Below are positions 1 to 13,235 of a DNA stretch of 24,656 bases, one piece after another. The notes under the pieces were generated by a model. The model made no database searches and was not told the origin of the DNA. It worked only from the letters and a program-made list of their open reading frames with translations. Made by a program: the position numbers and the translations under genes. The DNA comes from Anaeromyces robustus (Eukaryota; Neocallimastigomycota; Neocallimastigomycetes; Neocallimastigales; Neocallimastigaceae), in contig MCFG01000455.1 in the NCBI GenBank assembly GCA_002104895.1, forward strand, positions 25,001 through 49,656, written 5' to 3'. Positions within the stretch are counted from its first letter, which is position 1, and each line of letters starts with the position of its first letter.

Positions 1-3000
1 TATAAATGATATAATTGAAATATTAATAAAAAAAATATTATAAATTAAAATTATGAATATCATAAATTTTATTAAAAAAAAAAAAAAAGAAAACTAAAGA
101 AATATCTATATATAAATAAAAAGTTGATAACTTGATAATTTCAATTACTATTATTATTATCATTATTTTTTGTCATTGTCATGGTGTGCTTTAATTTCAT
201 TTATAATTTTTTTTAAAAAAAAATATTAATATAACATATAAATATATAAATTATATATATATATAATAAAATAATAATAAAAACAATTTTTTTATATTAA
301 TCATTAAAAATGTTCTTTAATTATAATAAATATATTAAAAAAGATATTATAAATAAAAATAAAATAAAATAGAAAAATATTAATAATTATAATAATAAAA
401 AAAAAAGATGCATAACATGTGTAATAATAATTAATAATTAAAAATTAATAAATATAATTAATAAAAATAATTATGCAGGTCTATAAAAAAATTATCATAA
501 AACTATATGCAATATTTTATTATTGAAATAGCAAACAAACAAAAACAAAACAAAACAAAACAAACAAACAATTCAAACTATTAATTAATAAAAGAATATA
601 TCATAATAACAATAACAAGATTAACATAAAAAAAATAAAGATATGTTAAAAAAAAAACAAAAAAAAAAAAAAAAACAACTAAATAATAATAGTATAATTA
701 AAAAATACTAAAAATCTTTTTATTAATTTATTATTATTAAGAAAAAAAAAAGTTAGTCAAATATAAAAATCTATCTATATTTAAGTATATTATCAAAATA
801 TCTTATTACTGATAATATATATTTATATTTATATATTATATTTTGTATTATACTAATATAATATTATAATTATTACTACTGATAAAACAATGATATAAAG
901 AAAAAAGAGTTAAATTGTTTTTTTTCCCCCTTTTTCCTTTTTTTTTTTTTTTTAACTTTTTTTTTTTTCTTTTCTCTATTATGATTTATCATTTTATTAT
1001 ATATTTTAATAATCAATTTATTTCATTATTTATTTCATCATAATGTTTCCTAACCTTTATTGTTGAAAATACATTAAAATAGTAATAAAAATAAAAAATT
1101 AAAATTAATGTTTTATTTTATTTTCTTTTTTTGGTTTTGGTTTTGATTTTGGTTTTTTTTTTTTATTTTCAATTTATTTTAATTGATTTTATTATATATT
1201 AAGTCTATAATCAAATATATATATATATTTATATTTTTTAATAAATAAAATGAAATCACTTTAATAAATTAAGTAATATTACATTTAAATAAATTAATAT
1301 TTTATAATCACTTTATATAAATAAGTCAAGTTAAAGTTAAAGTTTAAAATAAAAAAAAGATAAATAATATAAATACAAAAAAAAAAAAAATGAAAATTTA
1401 ACTTAATAATCATTATTATAATAATAAAAGAAAAAAATAATAATATATAAAAAAATGCAGTTATTCCCTATAGAATCAAACTTTATAATATAATTAAAAA
1501 TTAAAAAAAATGAAAATAAAAAAATAATGTGAAACGCCATTTTTTTATTATATTTTACCTTAATTTTATTTTATTAATTAAAACATAAATAAAAAAAAAA
1601 AAAGGAAATAATGTTCATGACAGAAAAAGATTAATATTTGAAACAAAAATAATATAAAGTTAATAAGTTAATAATAAAAATTAAAAATAAAACCTATTAT
1701 TTTTTATAAGCCTAAAAAAATAAAGAAATTGAAATTGAATTAAATAAAAAAAAAAAAAAAACCTTGTTTTTTTTACAATCAAATTAAAAAGATTTTATTA
1801 TAGATTTTTTTATCAATTTTATTATAATCCTTATTTATTTATTCATTCATTCATTTGTTCATTTATTATTAATAGTATTCTTTATATTATAATTAACTTC
1901 TTTTTTGTTATTTTTTTTCTTTTAATCATTATTTTTTATTATAAAAAATATATTCTAAAAAGATTCTATGATTTATAATTATGACACACACCCTTTGTTT
2001 TTTTTATATAATTGTTATTATTATTATTTTTTATTATTATTTATTTATTAATTCCATTATAATAAATAATATAATAAATAATATACTATAATATATTTTA
2101 TATATAATTTATTATTAATAAAGGATTGATAATTAATTTATAATTTAATAAAATAAAATAGTTGTTAAATTAATCATTAAATAATGTTAAAAAAAATAAA
2201 AAATAAAAAAAAAAAAGTTATTTTATTTCCTTTTTTAACTTTATTAATATTAATAATAATAAATATTTAGGAATATTTATTTATTTCGTTTATTATTATT
2301 ATTAATAAAAAAAAAAAAAACATTTCAAAAAAGGATAAATTAATATATTAAGATAAACTCTATGAAAGAAGTTAAAAAAAAAAAAAAGTAAAAATAAAAA
2401 AGGAACAAATAAAAAAAACTTAAATTTTATTTTATTTTTAGGTATTTTTTTTAATTATAAAGTTTTAATTATTAATATCTTTTTACTTTTTTTAAGACAA
2501 TGTTATTGACATGATAGAATTTTTCTTTTTTTAAAACATGCATAAAATAAGATAATTATTTCATTTACTTTATATACATACAAATTACAACAAAAATTGA
2601 TATGTTTCTTTTTTTTTTTTTTTTTTAATATTTTAAAATATTAAAATGTAAAAAAGACAAAGAAAATAATAATAATATTAATTTGAATAAATGAATTAAA
2701 TCATAATAATAATGCTAATAATAATACTAATAATAATAATAATAAAATAAAATTTTAATTTATATCATATATAATATATCATATATGTAAAAAAAGTATT
2801 TATATAAATAAAATAATATTTTTCTTTAATTATTTTTTTTTTCATTATCATTCATCTCAATTATCGATCAAACTTTAAAAAATAAAATAAAATAAGAATA
2901 CTATATTTTTAACTATTTTTATACTTATTTTATATAAATTTTAAAGAAAAAATAAAAATATATAATAAATAAAAATATATAATAAATAAATAGAATGAAT

Positions 3001-3439
3001 ATACAGATATAAAATTATACATTATATATTATTAATAAATGAATGATTATTATTAAATAATAATTAATAATAAAAAAAAATACATTATCATCATCATCAA
3101 CATCATCATTATATTTCTAATAAAATACCACTAAAAAAATTCTAATATTAAAATAAATAGTTATATTAAAAAAAAAGTAATAATAATAATAATAATAATT
3201 AATGTTTAAAAAAATATTATATTTAGTTCATCGTTAATCTAATGTTTTAGTTTTATTTTTTTTTTTATATAAAAAATATTAAAAATAGTCTATTTAAAAA
3301 AATTATTTTTTAATCTATATTAAAAAAGAAGGTATTAAATATTATAATATATAGATAAAATATAATATAATTTCAATTGATTTAATACTAATACTTTTAA
3401 TAATACTAATAATAATAATTAAAGAAACTAACAGAAATC

Positions 3440-3480
<41 letters not shown>

Positions 3481-3482
3481 TA
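3440..3482. repeat. (TAA)n microsatellite
   Basis: About fourteen uninterrupted TAA units lie in the desert. It is typical of the background of this DNA and has no neighbouring gene. Confidence 0.9.
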
Positions 3483-5804
3483 TTTCTACATATATTAGAC
3501 ATAAATGGTATAATTAAAAAAAAAAAAAGATAAATGAATTAATAGTTATATATATTAATATATAAAAAAATGAATAATAATAATAATAATAATTAGATTT
3601 TTGATGTAGTTTATTGTATATCATTTTAATATTATTTATTATTAGTATTATTATTTTCATTTCATTTTATTTCATTTAGTAATTCATTTATTTTAATTTT
3701 ATTATTAAAATAAAATAAATTAATTTATATTATATATATATAGATACTAATTAGAGGTATAAAAAAAAAAAAAAAACTTTCAATATTCCCATTATTTATG
3801 TATATATATTATTTAATAATTTTTTTATATTTTGTTTAAAAGGCATTGGAATTTATTTTTCTTTTTCCTTTTTTTTTTTTTTTTTTTTTTGAATATGAAA
3901 AATTTTGATATAATTATTTTTTTTAATATTTTATTGTAGTAGTATGTAATGTATGTATGTATTAATTAAATATTTATTATTTATTATTTATTATTTATTA
4001 TGATTTTTATTATTTTTATTATTATCATGATTTTTATTATTATTGTTATTACTTCTTTATTTTTTTGTGTTCATTCATTTTTATTCTGTATAATTTTTTT
4101 TTTCTGATTTTTGATTTTTTGATTTTTGATTCTAAAAAAAAAAACATTTTTTTTTATAATTTTATTTTTTTGTATTTTATTTTATTTTATTGTATTTTAA
4201 TTCTTAATAATACTTGTTTTAGTATATAGATTAATTAAAAAAAAAGTTTTTTTATTTTTCCTTTATATATCAATTTTTTTATTATATATTAGAAATAAAT
4301 AAATAAAAAAAAGAAAAAACTATTTATAACAAAAAAGATTTATTTTAATTTTTTTTGTATTTAATATTTATTTTATTTTATTTTAACTATTATTTTTGTA
4401 ATTATTCTTAAAAAGTTGTCTTTCCGAAAAATCATTATTAATAAATTGTTTTGTCCTCATAAAATAAACTTTAATAAGTAATAAAAGAATAATTAATAAT
4501 TAATAATAATACTAATAATACTAATACTACTAATAAAACTTAATATTATTATATGATTTTATTATATTATATTATAATATTAATATTTATATTTATATTT
4601 ATATTTTATTTTATTTTATTTTATTTTATTTTGTTATTATTATTACATCATATAGAAAAAATGATTACTTTTTTTTTTAATATTTAATTTTTTATTTTAC
4701 CGTATCATTTAATTTTAATTTAACCATAAAAGTCTAAATTAAATCTATTTAAATTAATACTTGGATAAAATCAAAAAAAAAAAAAAAAGATTTATCTATT
4801 TTATGATTAATCATCATTTTTTAAAAATATATAAATATTTTTTAAATATTTATTTGATTTTTTTTTAATATTATCTATTATAATATTAATATTCTTTATT
4901 TTTATATATTTTATATAATCTATATTTATATATAATTAATATTTTATTTCATTACTTAAAAAATTTTTTTCTTTTATTATTATTAAAAATATTAAAACCT
5001 TTTTTTTTTGTTACAAATTCTTTTAATTATAATTTTTGTTATTATTATTTTTTAATAATACAAAAAAAAAAAAAATCAAAAATCAAAATTAAAAAATAAA
5101 ATAAAATAAAATAAAAATCTTTTTTTTTTTTTTTTAAATTAAATTAAATTAAACTAAATTAAATTGTAATTAATTAAAAAAATTACCTTATTTGGTATAA
5201 CAATCAACCTTAAAATTTTTATATCCTTTTCCTTTATTTATAAATAAAATAAATTATAAAATGTATTATCCAATTTAATTATTCCATATATTTTGAATAT
5301 AAATAAATATCTTATAAATAGAATTAAATTAATATAAATATAATATATAATATTTATATTGATTATATATTATTTAATATATTATTTAATTTATGGTTAC
5401 AATAAAAAATCTTTCATCTTTTTTTTTTATAATAAAAATTTTTTTTTTTATTTTTTGAAAAATCAAAAATCAAAATATTAAAAATTAAAATTAAAAAAAA
5501 AAAGTTTAGTGTAGTACGAAGGTGAAAAAAATAAAAAAAAAGTAAAAAAATAAAAATTTCACAAAGTTTTTTTTAAAGTTAACAGAAACGAGAAAAAAAG
5601 AAAAAAAAAAAAAAAAAAGGCGAAATAAATAAAAGTATAAAAATAAAAAATAATATATAAATATAATATATATGTACTCTAATCAATCTATTTTTATTAT
5701 ATAGAGAAAAAATAACAAAAGAAAAAAATTTTAAATAAAAAAAATTAGTATAAATTTAAAATATATTTATAAATATAAAAAAAGACTTTTATTTTTAAAA
5801 TAAT

Positions 5805-5835
<31 letters not shown>

Positions 5836-5921
5836 ATTCATATTATCATTTTTTTTAATTTAATTTCAAAATAATGTAATATTATATATTATATATTATA
5901 TTATATATATTTTTTATAATA

Positions 5922-5990
5922 AAGTCCTCGAAAATAATAATAAAAAAAAAACTTTAATTTTCTTAACAAATTAATTATTTTTCGAGACTT
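5922..5990. repeat. Short imperfect inverted repeat
   Basis: Two 17-base arms (5922-5938 and 5974-5990) are reverse complements apart from one shifted base on each side. They contain TCGA, rare in this desert, and are separated by 35 bases of A/T-rich spacer. They could form a hairpin. No gene is adjacent, and no target-site duplication is evident. Confidence 0.55.
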
Positions 5991-6198
5991 AAATTATTAT
6001 TATTAATATTATCATTGTTTTTTTTTTCTTTTTTAACCATATGATATATAATGTATGTATAATAAAAAAAAACGTTTTTTTTTTATAAAAATATATATTT
6101 ATATAATAAAAAAAAAACAATACGATTAAATGAAAAAAAAAAGGTCTTTTATTTGTAATATGTAAATTTGAGGCTTTTAATTTTTTTTTCTTCTATAT

Positions 6199-6240
6199 AC
6201 ATTTATAACATTTATAACATTTATAACATTTATAACATTT
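6199..6240. repeat. 9-bp minisatellite, unit ACATTTATA
   Basis: Four exact copies of ACATTTATA are followed by a partial fifth. The units are identical, so the array is recent or homogenised. The nine-base period recurs in other small arrays of the window (9531-9574, 14016-14059). Confidence 0.9.
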
Positions 6241-7378
6241 TGATTATTATAATTATTCTTATTTTTTTTTGTGTTTTAAACATTTTATTTATTTAATCTG
6301 AGTTATTTTTTTATTGTGTTTTTTATTATATTAAAATAAAATAAAAAACAAATTTAGATCATGAGTTTTTTTTAGACGGAAAGAAATTTTATTTTATTTT
6401 ACTTTTTATAAATCTAAAGATAATTTAACCAAAAATATACATATAGACCATATAAAAATCTATTTATAGATTTCTATAGAATAACTAAAACACATTATTT
6501 TTATTTATATATGTATATGTACATATATATTATTTAAATTAATAAAAATAATAATTGAATATTATTTATTTATTTTATTTATTGACTTTTAATTAAATGT
6601 ATTTTATTTTATTTTATTTTTTAAATGTACTTAATCGTTACTAATTATTATTTTCATTATTGTTATTGTTATTATTGTTATTATTGTTATTATATTATTA
6701 TAAATTTTTTATAATAGTTTTTTTTTTAATAATAATTTATTACTTATTATAGTGAATTAATTTTAAATATAAATTCATCATCATTAATCAATATTATTAT
6801 TTTAATATAATAAATATAAATAATGTCTATGAAAAGGAAAATAGAAAAAAATACAAACAAAAAATAAAATAAAATAAAATAAAAAAACACAACTTTTAAT
6901 AAACAAGGAAATTAAATTTAATAATAATAATAAATAATAATGAATAATAACAATGAATAATATTAACAAATTTATTAATATTTTATAATATTAAAAATAA
7001 ATAAAAATTTAAAACAAATTATTTATTTTATGATTTCAAAATTTATTGTAATATTTTTATTTTGTTATTGAGTATTTTTTTTAATTAAAAATAAATGAAT
7101 AAATGAATAAATCAATACAAAAAATATTATAAATAATAATAAATAATAATAATATAAAAAAAACACACACATTTACACATTTTTTTATTATGGTAGGAAA
7201 TCGTGTGTTTTTTTTTTTCCTTTTAAAAATAAAAAAAGACTATATATATCTATATCTATATGTGACGTGTCTTTTTTTACTTTTTTATATTAAAATTAAT
7301 AATTCATAATTATATTAAAAAAAAAGACTTTTCTAAAAAATATATATATATATAAATAGAATAAATAATAAATATTAT

Positions 7379-7380
7379 AA

Positions 7381-7415
<35 letters not shown>

Positions 7416-7421
7416 ATAGAA

Positions 7422-7468
<47 letters not shown>

Positions 7469-7515
7469 ATAGAATAAATAAATAGAATAAATAAATAAAT
7501 AAATAAATAAAAAAA

Positions 7516-7558
<43 letters not shown>

Positions 7559-7645
7559 ATAGAATAAATAAATAGAATAAATAAATAGAATAAATAAATA
7601 AATAAATAAATAAAAAAATAAATAAATAAAATAAATAAATAAATA
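7379..7645. repeat. (AAAT)n microsatellite with AATAG variants
   Basis: About 265 bases are made almost only of AAAT units on the plus strand, interrupted at intervals by AATAG variants and by a few slips that add or drop an A. Read on the minus strand the four-base unit gives an endless Leu-Phe-Ile-Tyr pattern in all three frames, so the open frames of 107-132 residues here (7296-7708) are artefacts. The spaced AATAG variants suggest that blocks of the array were themselves duplicated. Confidence 0.92.
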
Positions 7646-9530
7646 ACATGTATTATATATATATATATATATAAATTTTTTAAATAATGAATTTTCAATT
7701 TTTTTCATTCTTTCTTTTCTGTTAATTTTTTTTTAATTTAATTTTTTGTACATATTTTGTACATTTTTTTTTATTTTTTATTTTTTTTTAATATTTTTTT
7801 CTGATTTCCTTTTTTTTTCTTTCTTTTTTTCTTTGCATAGTTTAGTTTTTTGTCATCATCATCATCATGAATTTAAACAGAATTAAATTTTTTAATTAAA
7901 ATTTTTTTTTACATTCTTAAAAATGTAAAAATGAAATAAATTTTTTAAGGATACAGAAATAATTATAATTATAATTAATTACTTTTAATATTAAAAAAAC
8001 TATTAAAAAACTATTAAAATAAACTTATTTTATTCGTAAATAATTAATATTATTAATAAATAATTCAAATTCATAATTCATTATGGTTATAAAAAAGTAA
8101 TAATTCATCTTTGCATAAAATAATAATTAATAATAGTAAATCCTAAAACATTCTTAAATATCTTAATATTAACAATTCATTAACCTTGTAATAAAACATT
8201 AATAAAATATTTAATAAATGAATAAATAAATAAATGAATAAATAAATAAATAAATGAATCAATGAATAATTTTTAATTATTTTTATTTAATAGGAAATTA
8301 TTTAATATTAAAAAAATATTAAAAAAAAATTAAATAATAATAATAATAATAAAATAAAAACAATTATTATTATTATTATTATTCATTATTCATTATTCAT
8401 TATTATTATTATTATTCATTATTAAGTGTTTTATTAATTTTGAATTACAATTTTTTTTTCATATTTTGTGTTTATGTAGGAAAAAAAACCTTTATTATTT
8501 ATTTATTTATTTTGTTATTAGAAATTTAAAAAAATAAAATAATCATGTTTTTCTTTTTTTCTTTTTTTTTTTTATTAAATAATATTTATTATTATTATTA
8601 TTATTTTCTGTGTTCTTTTATTATTTGTTTTATTCTATAATTTTTAAAAAAAATTTTACAATTTTATTATGTTTCATATTTTATTATAAATATTATGATA
8701 ACATATTTCTTTTGTTGTTATTAAAGTAAAAAAAAATAAAAAATAAAAAAAAAAAATAAATAAATATTTATTTATTAATTATTATTTTTTATCATATTTA
8801 TTCAATTTTTATTTTTTTTTTCTAAAAAAATAAATTAATAATAAATAAATAATAAAAAATATTTATTAATATTTATTATTATTATTATTATTATTGTTAT
8901 TATTTTCGGAATAAATCATAATATTTTCATATGTAATATTATTATTTTATTTCCTTAATTTCCTTTATTATCCTTTTTAATATTGAGTAAAACTAATTAT
9001 AGAAATACATAATTTAATAATTTAATAATTTGGAATTTTTTTATTATTATTTTTTATTTTTTATTCCTATTTTATTTTTTTTATTTCCCTAAAAAATGTT
9101 GGACAAAATTAATTTAATTTAAATTAAAAATGGTATGACGTAAGAAATTTTGTGTTTATTGATTTTTTTTATACTGAAAAAAAAAGAAAAAATTTGAAAA
9201 TCTTATTTTTTTTTATTTATTTATTTTTTCATTTTTTTTTTGTTTTAAAAATGCATAAAAAGTAATTTTTATTTTATTTTGTTTTATTTTTATTTTTATT
9301 TGTTAATTATATAATTAATTATATAATTTATTAATTTATTCCTTTTTATTTATTACAATTTTTACCTGTAAAATTTCTTTTTTTCCTTTCTTTTTTTTTT
9401 AAATTCAATAAATATTTAATTTTGTATTAAATATTTAGCTTCATAATTTAATTTTTTTTAGTACAAACAATTCATTAATACAAATTAATTATTTCAATAT
9501 TTATATTAATAAATAATTTTGAGGATTATT

Positions 9531-9574
9531 AATAATACGAATAATACGAAATAATACGAATAATACGAAATAAT
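9531..9574. repeat. Minisatellite of AATACGAAT-type units
   Basis: Four copies of a 9-10 base unit containing TACG are arranged as two 19-base pairs. The four CG dinucleotides stand out, because CG is nearly absent from the surrounding kilobases. Confidence 0.85.
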
Positions 9575-11043
9575 AATAATAAAATTATTAAATAATAAAT
9601 TAAAAAAAAAATGAATCAATATTTTAATCAACTTTTATTTTTTCATTCATTAATTAATAAATAAAAAGTTTCAAATTATAAATTCTTTTTTTTTATTTTA
9701 TTTTATTTTTTTTTTTAGTTTTGCCAACTTTTTTTTTTTTTTTTTTTTAAATTTATTCATTTGATAATTTTTTAAAAAACTTTTTTGTCATTTAATTTTT
9801 ATTAATTTATTACTTAATATTTGGTGAATCATTTTTTATCATTTTATTCTACTAAATATATATTTTTTGTTGATGAAATTGGAAAATTATCAATGAATCA
9901 TAATTAATTTTAATTTTTTAATATAAAATGAATGAATAAATAAATGAAAAAAAAAAATAAAAAAGCATTTTATTATTATTATTATTATTTATTATTATTA
10001 TTTAATACTGAAACATATTTACACATTATACACATTATACACTTAAATTTTAATTTTCTTTTTAGTATATATACAATATACATTAAAAATAAAAGCAATA
10101 ATAAGAAAAAATAAAATAATAATATGTATAAAAATAAATAAATAATATAAATAAATAAATAAATTATTAAGATATATTATATTTTTAAAAATTTATTTCA
10201 ATATTTTTTTATTCTTTAATTTTTTTCTTTTTTTTATTATTATTTATTTTTTTATTTATTTATATTATATATTTTTAAACAAAAAAAAAAAAAAAAACAG
10301 AAATCTTTTTGAACTAAATACAATTATTAATTATTAATTTTTTAATTTTTTAATTTTTTGTATTTCATTTTATTTCATTTTTATTTTATTTTTGTTTTTG
10401 TTTTTAATTTTCCGTTTGAAACAATTTATTTTATTATTTTTATTAAAAAATAATTATTATTTATAATAATCATTTTCTACAATAGAATTAAATTTTTAAA
10501 ATAATAATAACACAAATAATAATAATAATTTATAATAATAATAAAAATTAAAATTTAAATTAAATTAAATTAAAATTAATTAATTAATTAATAAAAAAAA
10601 AAGTACAAATTTTTATTTTTTATTTTTATTTTTATCATTAAAAAAAAAAAAACCAAAAAAAACCAAAAAAAAAAAAAAATTTATAAAATAAAATTATAAA
10701 AACTTTTTTATTTACCCGTTTAATTTAACCAAATTTGTTATTTATTTTTTTAATTATTTTTTTGATTTCTTTTTTTTTTTTTTTTCCTAAAATAGTAAAA
10801 AAAATATATTTTTTCCCTTATTATTTTAATATTTTTTTCCTTTTTATTTATTTATAAGCTAATATTTAAGGTTTATTATAGATTTATATTTATATTTATA
10901 TTTATATTATGTCATATAACATCATCATCATCAATTATCAATTATTATTATTATTTTTAATTTTAAAATAAAACAATGGGTAGAATTAATTATTAATTAT
11001 TAATAATATTAAAATGTATAAAAAATAAATATAGGATTAATCA

Positions 11044-11077
11044 AATAAAATAAAATAAAATAAAATAAAATAAAATA
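11044..11077. repeat. (AAAAT)n microsatellite
   Basis: About six to seven AAAAT units. The same pentamer is expanded at 20250-20360 and 22274-22325, so it is a preferred expansion unit in this genome. Confidence 0.88.
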
Positions 11078-12761
11078 TCAGTTTAATAAAAAAAAAACAA
11101 TATAATAATGATAATATTGATAATATTGATATTATTGATAATAAAAACAATATGTTTCTATATATTGTAATTTTTTTTATAGAATTTAATTTCTTTTTTT
11201 ATTACTGAGTTTATTGTTTATCATTATTATCATTATTATTATTGAATAGATATAGAATGAAAAATGACAATGAAACTTATTAAATTGGTAATGTGACAAA
11301 CTTTTATACATTTTTGATTTATTAATTATGGCTTTACAAAAAAAAAAATAAAAAAAAAATTAAAAGTATTACTGTGTGTATGTGTCATTGTTACATTACA
11401 TTGTTTTTTTTTATATAATAATTCGAAGAAAAAATAAAAAATAAAAAATAAGAGAAAAACCATTTTTCCAGGAAATAAAATATTTAATATTAATAATATA
11501 AATAAATAAAATAATATAAAATGAAATAAATAAAAATGAAAATAAAAAAAAATAAAATTTAAAAAAACAAATAAAAAAAAAAAATGAATAATAATTAGTT
11601 TTTTCTGTACAATTGTTATGATTATTATGATTAATTATTAATAAATGATTGAATTTTTTTTTTTTTGTTTTTGTTTTTATTAAGTAAATAAAAAAAACAT
11701 TAAACACTACAGAAACAGAAATAATAATTATTATTATTTATAATTAATTGATTTTTTCGATATCTTATAAAAAAAAAATTTTTTTTTTCAATATTTTTAT
11801 ATATAATATCTAATCTATATTATTTTATTTAAATTTTAGTGTTCTCGGTTTAGTTTTTTTTTTTTTTTAATTTTTTTAATTTTTACTTTTTTTATACTTA
11901 ATTTTTATTTATTTATTTTGAGGATTAATTAAATAATTAAAACTTTTTTTTTAAACTTTAAGAAAACTGTATTATTATTATTTTTTATTTTTTTATCTTT
12001 TTATATTTTAAATTAAAAAAAATAATAGGATAAAAACTTTAATTTTATATATTTTATAATTTATAATTTATATATTGCTAAGCCGTTTATTTTTATTTTT
12101 TATCCAATTTCTATAGTATATAAAGTAAAATATTATTATTATGACATTTTGTACATTTTGTCTTGTTTTATTTTATTTTATTCTATTCTATTCTTTTTTT
12201 TTTTTCTGTTTCATTCATAAATAAACATTGTTTTAAAATTAAAAATATTTATTAATTACTAATTAAAAGTTATAATAATAATTTGTCATTATTAATAATT
12301 GTTATATATTTATTTATTCTAATTACTATAAAATAAATATAAAGTCATTGTTTTAAGAAAAAACATAATGAAAAGTTCAATACATTTTGAATACAAAATA
12401 GATTAGAATATTATTATAATTATAATTATAATAATGTTACAAATTAAATATAACAACACTATTATTTATAGTGTAGCAAATTAACAATAATAATAATGGT
12501 ATTATTATTATTAAAAAAATTAGAATTAATTTTTATTCTATTATTTTTGTATTTTATTTTTCTGTGTATTTTATATATCTTTTTTTTTTTTATATTATAT
12601 ATTAGTAGTTTATATTAATTGTCTAATTTTTCATTTAAAAAAAAACTCAAAGTAGAAATAACAGTAATAATTATAATAAATATTTTACAAATATATTTTA
12701 TTATTATTAATTATTATCATTAAAATAATAATCTTATATTGTAATTATATGGTGTATAATT

Positions 12762-12892
12762 AAAAAAAAAAGATAAAATCTAATAAAATATATCTTAATA
12801 TATTAAATAATAATAATTACCAAGAATATTTTATTTACTATTTTAATATTTATTAAAATTTATTTATTTATTAGATTTTATCTTTTTTTTTT
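12762..12892. repeat. Perfect 26-bp inverted repeat (foldback)
   Basis: The arm at 12762-12787 (ten A, then GATAAAATCTAATAAA) is repeated exactly in reverse complement at 12867-12892, 79 bases apart. The GATAAAATCTAATAAA core is not simple sequence, so the match is unlikely to be a homopolymer accident. A second inverted pair overlaps it (12813-12827 with 12963-12977). It may be a small non-autonomous foldback or MITE-like element, but no clean target-site duplication or transposase is visible. Confidence 0.7.
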
Positions 12893-12977
12893 AATAATAA
12901 TAATGGTAAATAATTAACATTGGTAATAATAATAATTAATATATTCTAATCAATAATTAATAATTCTTGGTAATTAT
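12813..12977. repeat. Perfect 15-bp inverted repeat, ATAATTACCAAGAAT
   Basis: ATAATTACCAAGAAT at 12813-12827 returns as its reverse complement at 12963-12977, with 135 bases between. It is interleaved with the 26-bp inverted repeat. Related TTGGTA words recur in both orientations out to about 13235 (near 12919, 12993, 13065 and 13228), suggesting a family of short ends. Confidence 0.6.
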
Positions 12978-13235
12978 AAATAGATAATCCATCTTGGTAT
13001 TAATTATTATTTAATTATTTTCGAAATAATTTTTAGCCCATGTTTTAGTCACTATTATTTTTGTTGGTATTGTTATTTAAATAATAATAACAATAATAAT
13101 TAATAATTAATAATAATAATATTAATAAATAATTAATAATTAATAATAAATAAATAATAATAAATAATTAATAATAATAATAATAAATAAAAATAACAAA
13201 TAATAATAAAAATAATAATAATAATTACCAATATT

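Larger units (their letters stand above)
1..7378. other. Gene-free, extremely AT-rich desert, left part
   Basis: No reading frame with normal amino-acid composition is visible on either strand. The stretch is built of A- and T-homopolymers of about 8-20 bases, TA runs and short AAT, AAAT, AAAAT and AAAC repeats; G and C are rare and scattered. Small repeats seen are an AAAC-type tract near 538-566, a 17-bp direct duplication at 2954-2987, a (TAA)n run at 3440-3482, an (ATTTT)n run near 4600-4633, an imperfect 17-bp inverted repeat at 5922-5990 and a 9-bp minisatellite at 6199-6240. The strand rich in A alternates with the strand rich in T in blocks of a few hundred bases. I see no tRNA, rRNA, splice-bounded exon or transposon gene. 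Confidence 0.8.
7646..12740. other. Gene-free, extremely AT-rich desert, middle part
   Basis: No coding-like sequence is visible on either strand. Contents are homopolymers, TAA and ATTT runs (for example 8338-8420 and 8875-8905), a minisatellite with TACG units at 9531-9574, a two-copy ACACATTAT repeat near 10021-10045, and an (AAAAT)n run at 11044-11077. The minus-strand frame at 11411-11707 is a Phe/Ile/Lys-rich translation of A/T runs and not a gene. A slightly more complex patch at 11265-11405 has no open frame or RNA signature that I recognise. Confidence 0.78.

Noticed and set aside
1130-1162. TTTTGG repeats reminiscent of a telomere
   Set aside because: Only about four imperfect units in the interior of the window, not a terminal array, and not the usual fungal TTAGGG.
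7296-7708. Three minus-strand open frames of 107-132 residues rich in Leu-Phe-Ile-Tyr
   Set aside because: They are the three frames of one (AAAT)n microsatellite; the peptide period follows the four-base unit and has no other content.
11411-11707. Minus-strand frame of 98 residues
   Set aside because: Phe/Ile/Lys/Asn strings from A/T runs, with no domain, no balanced composition and no splice context.
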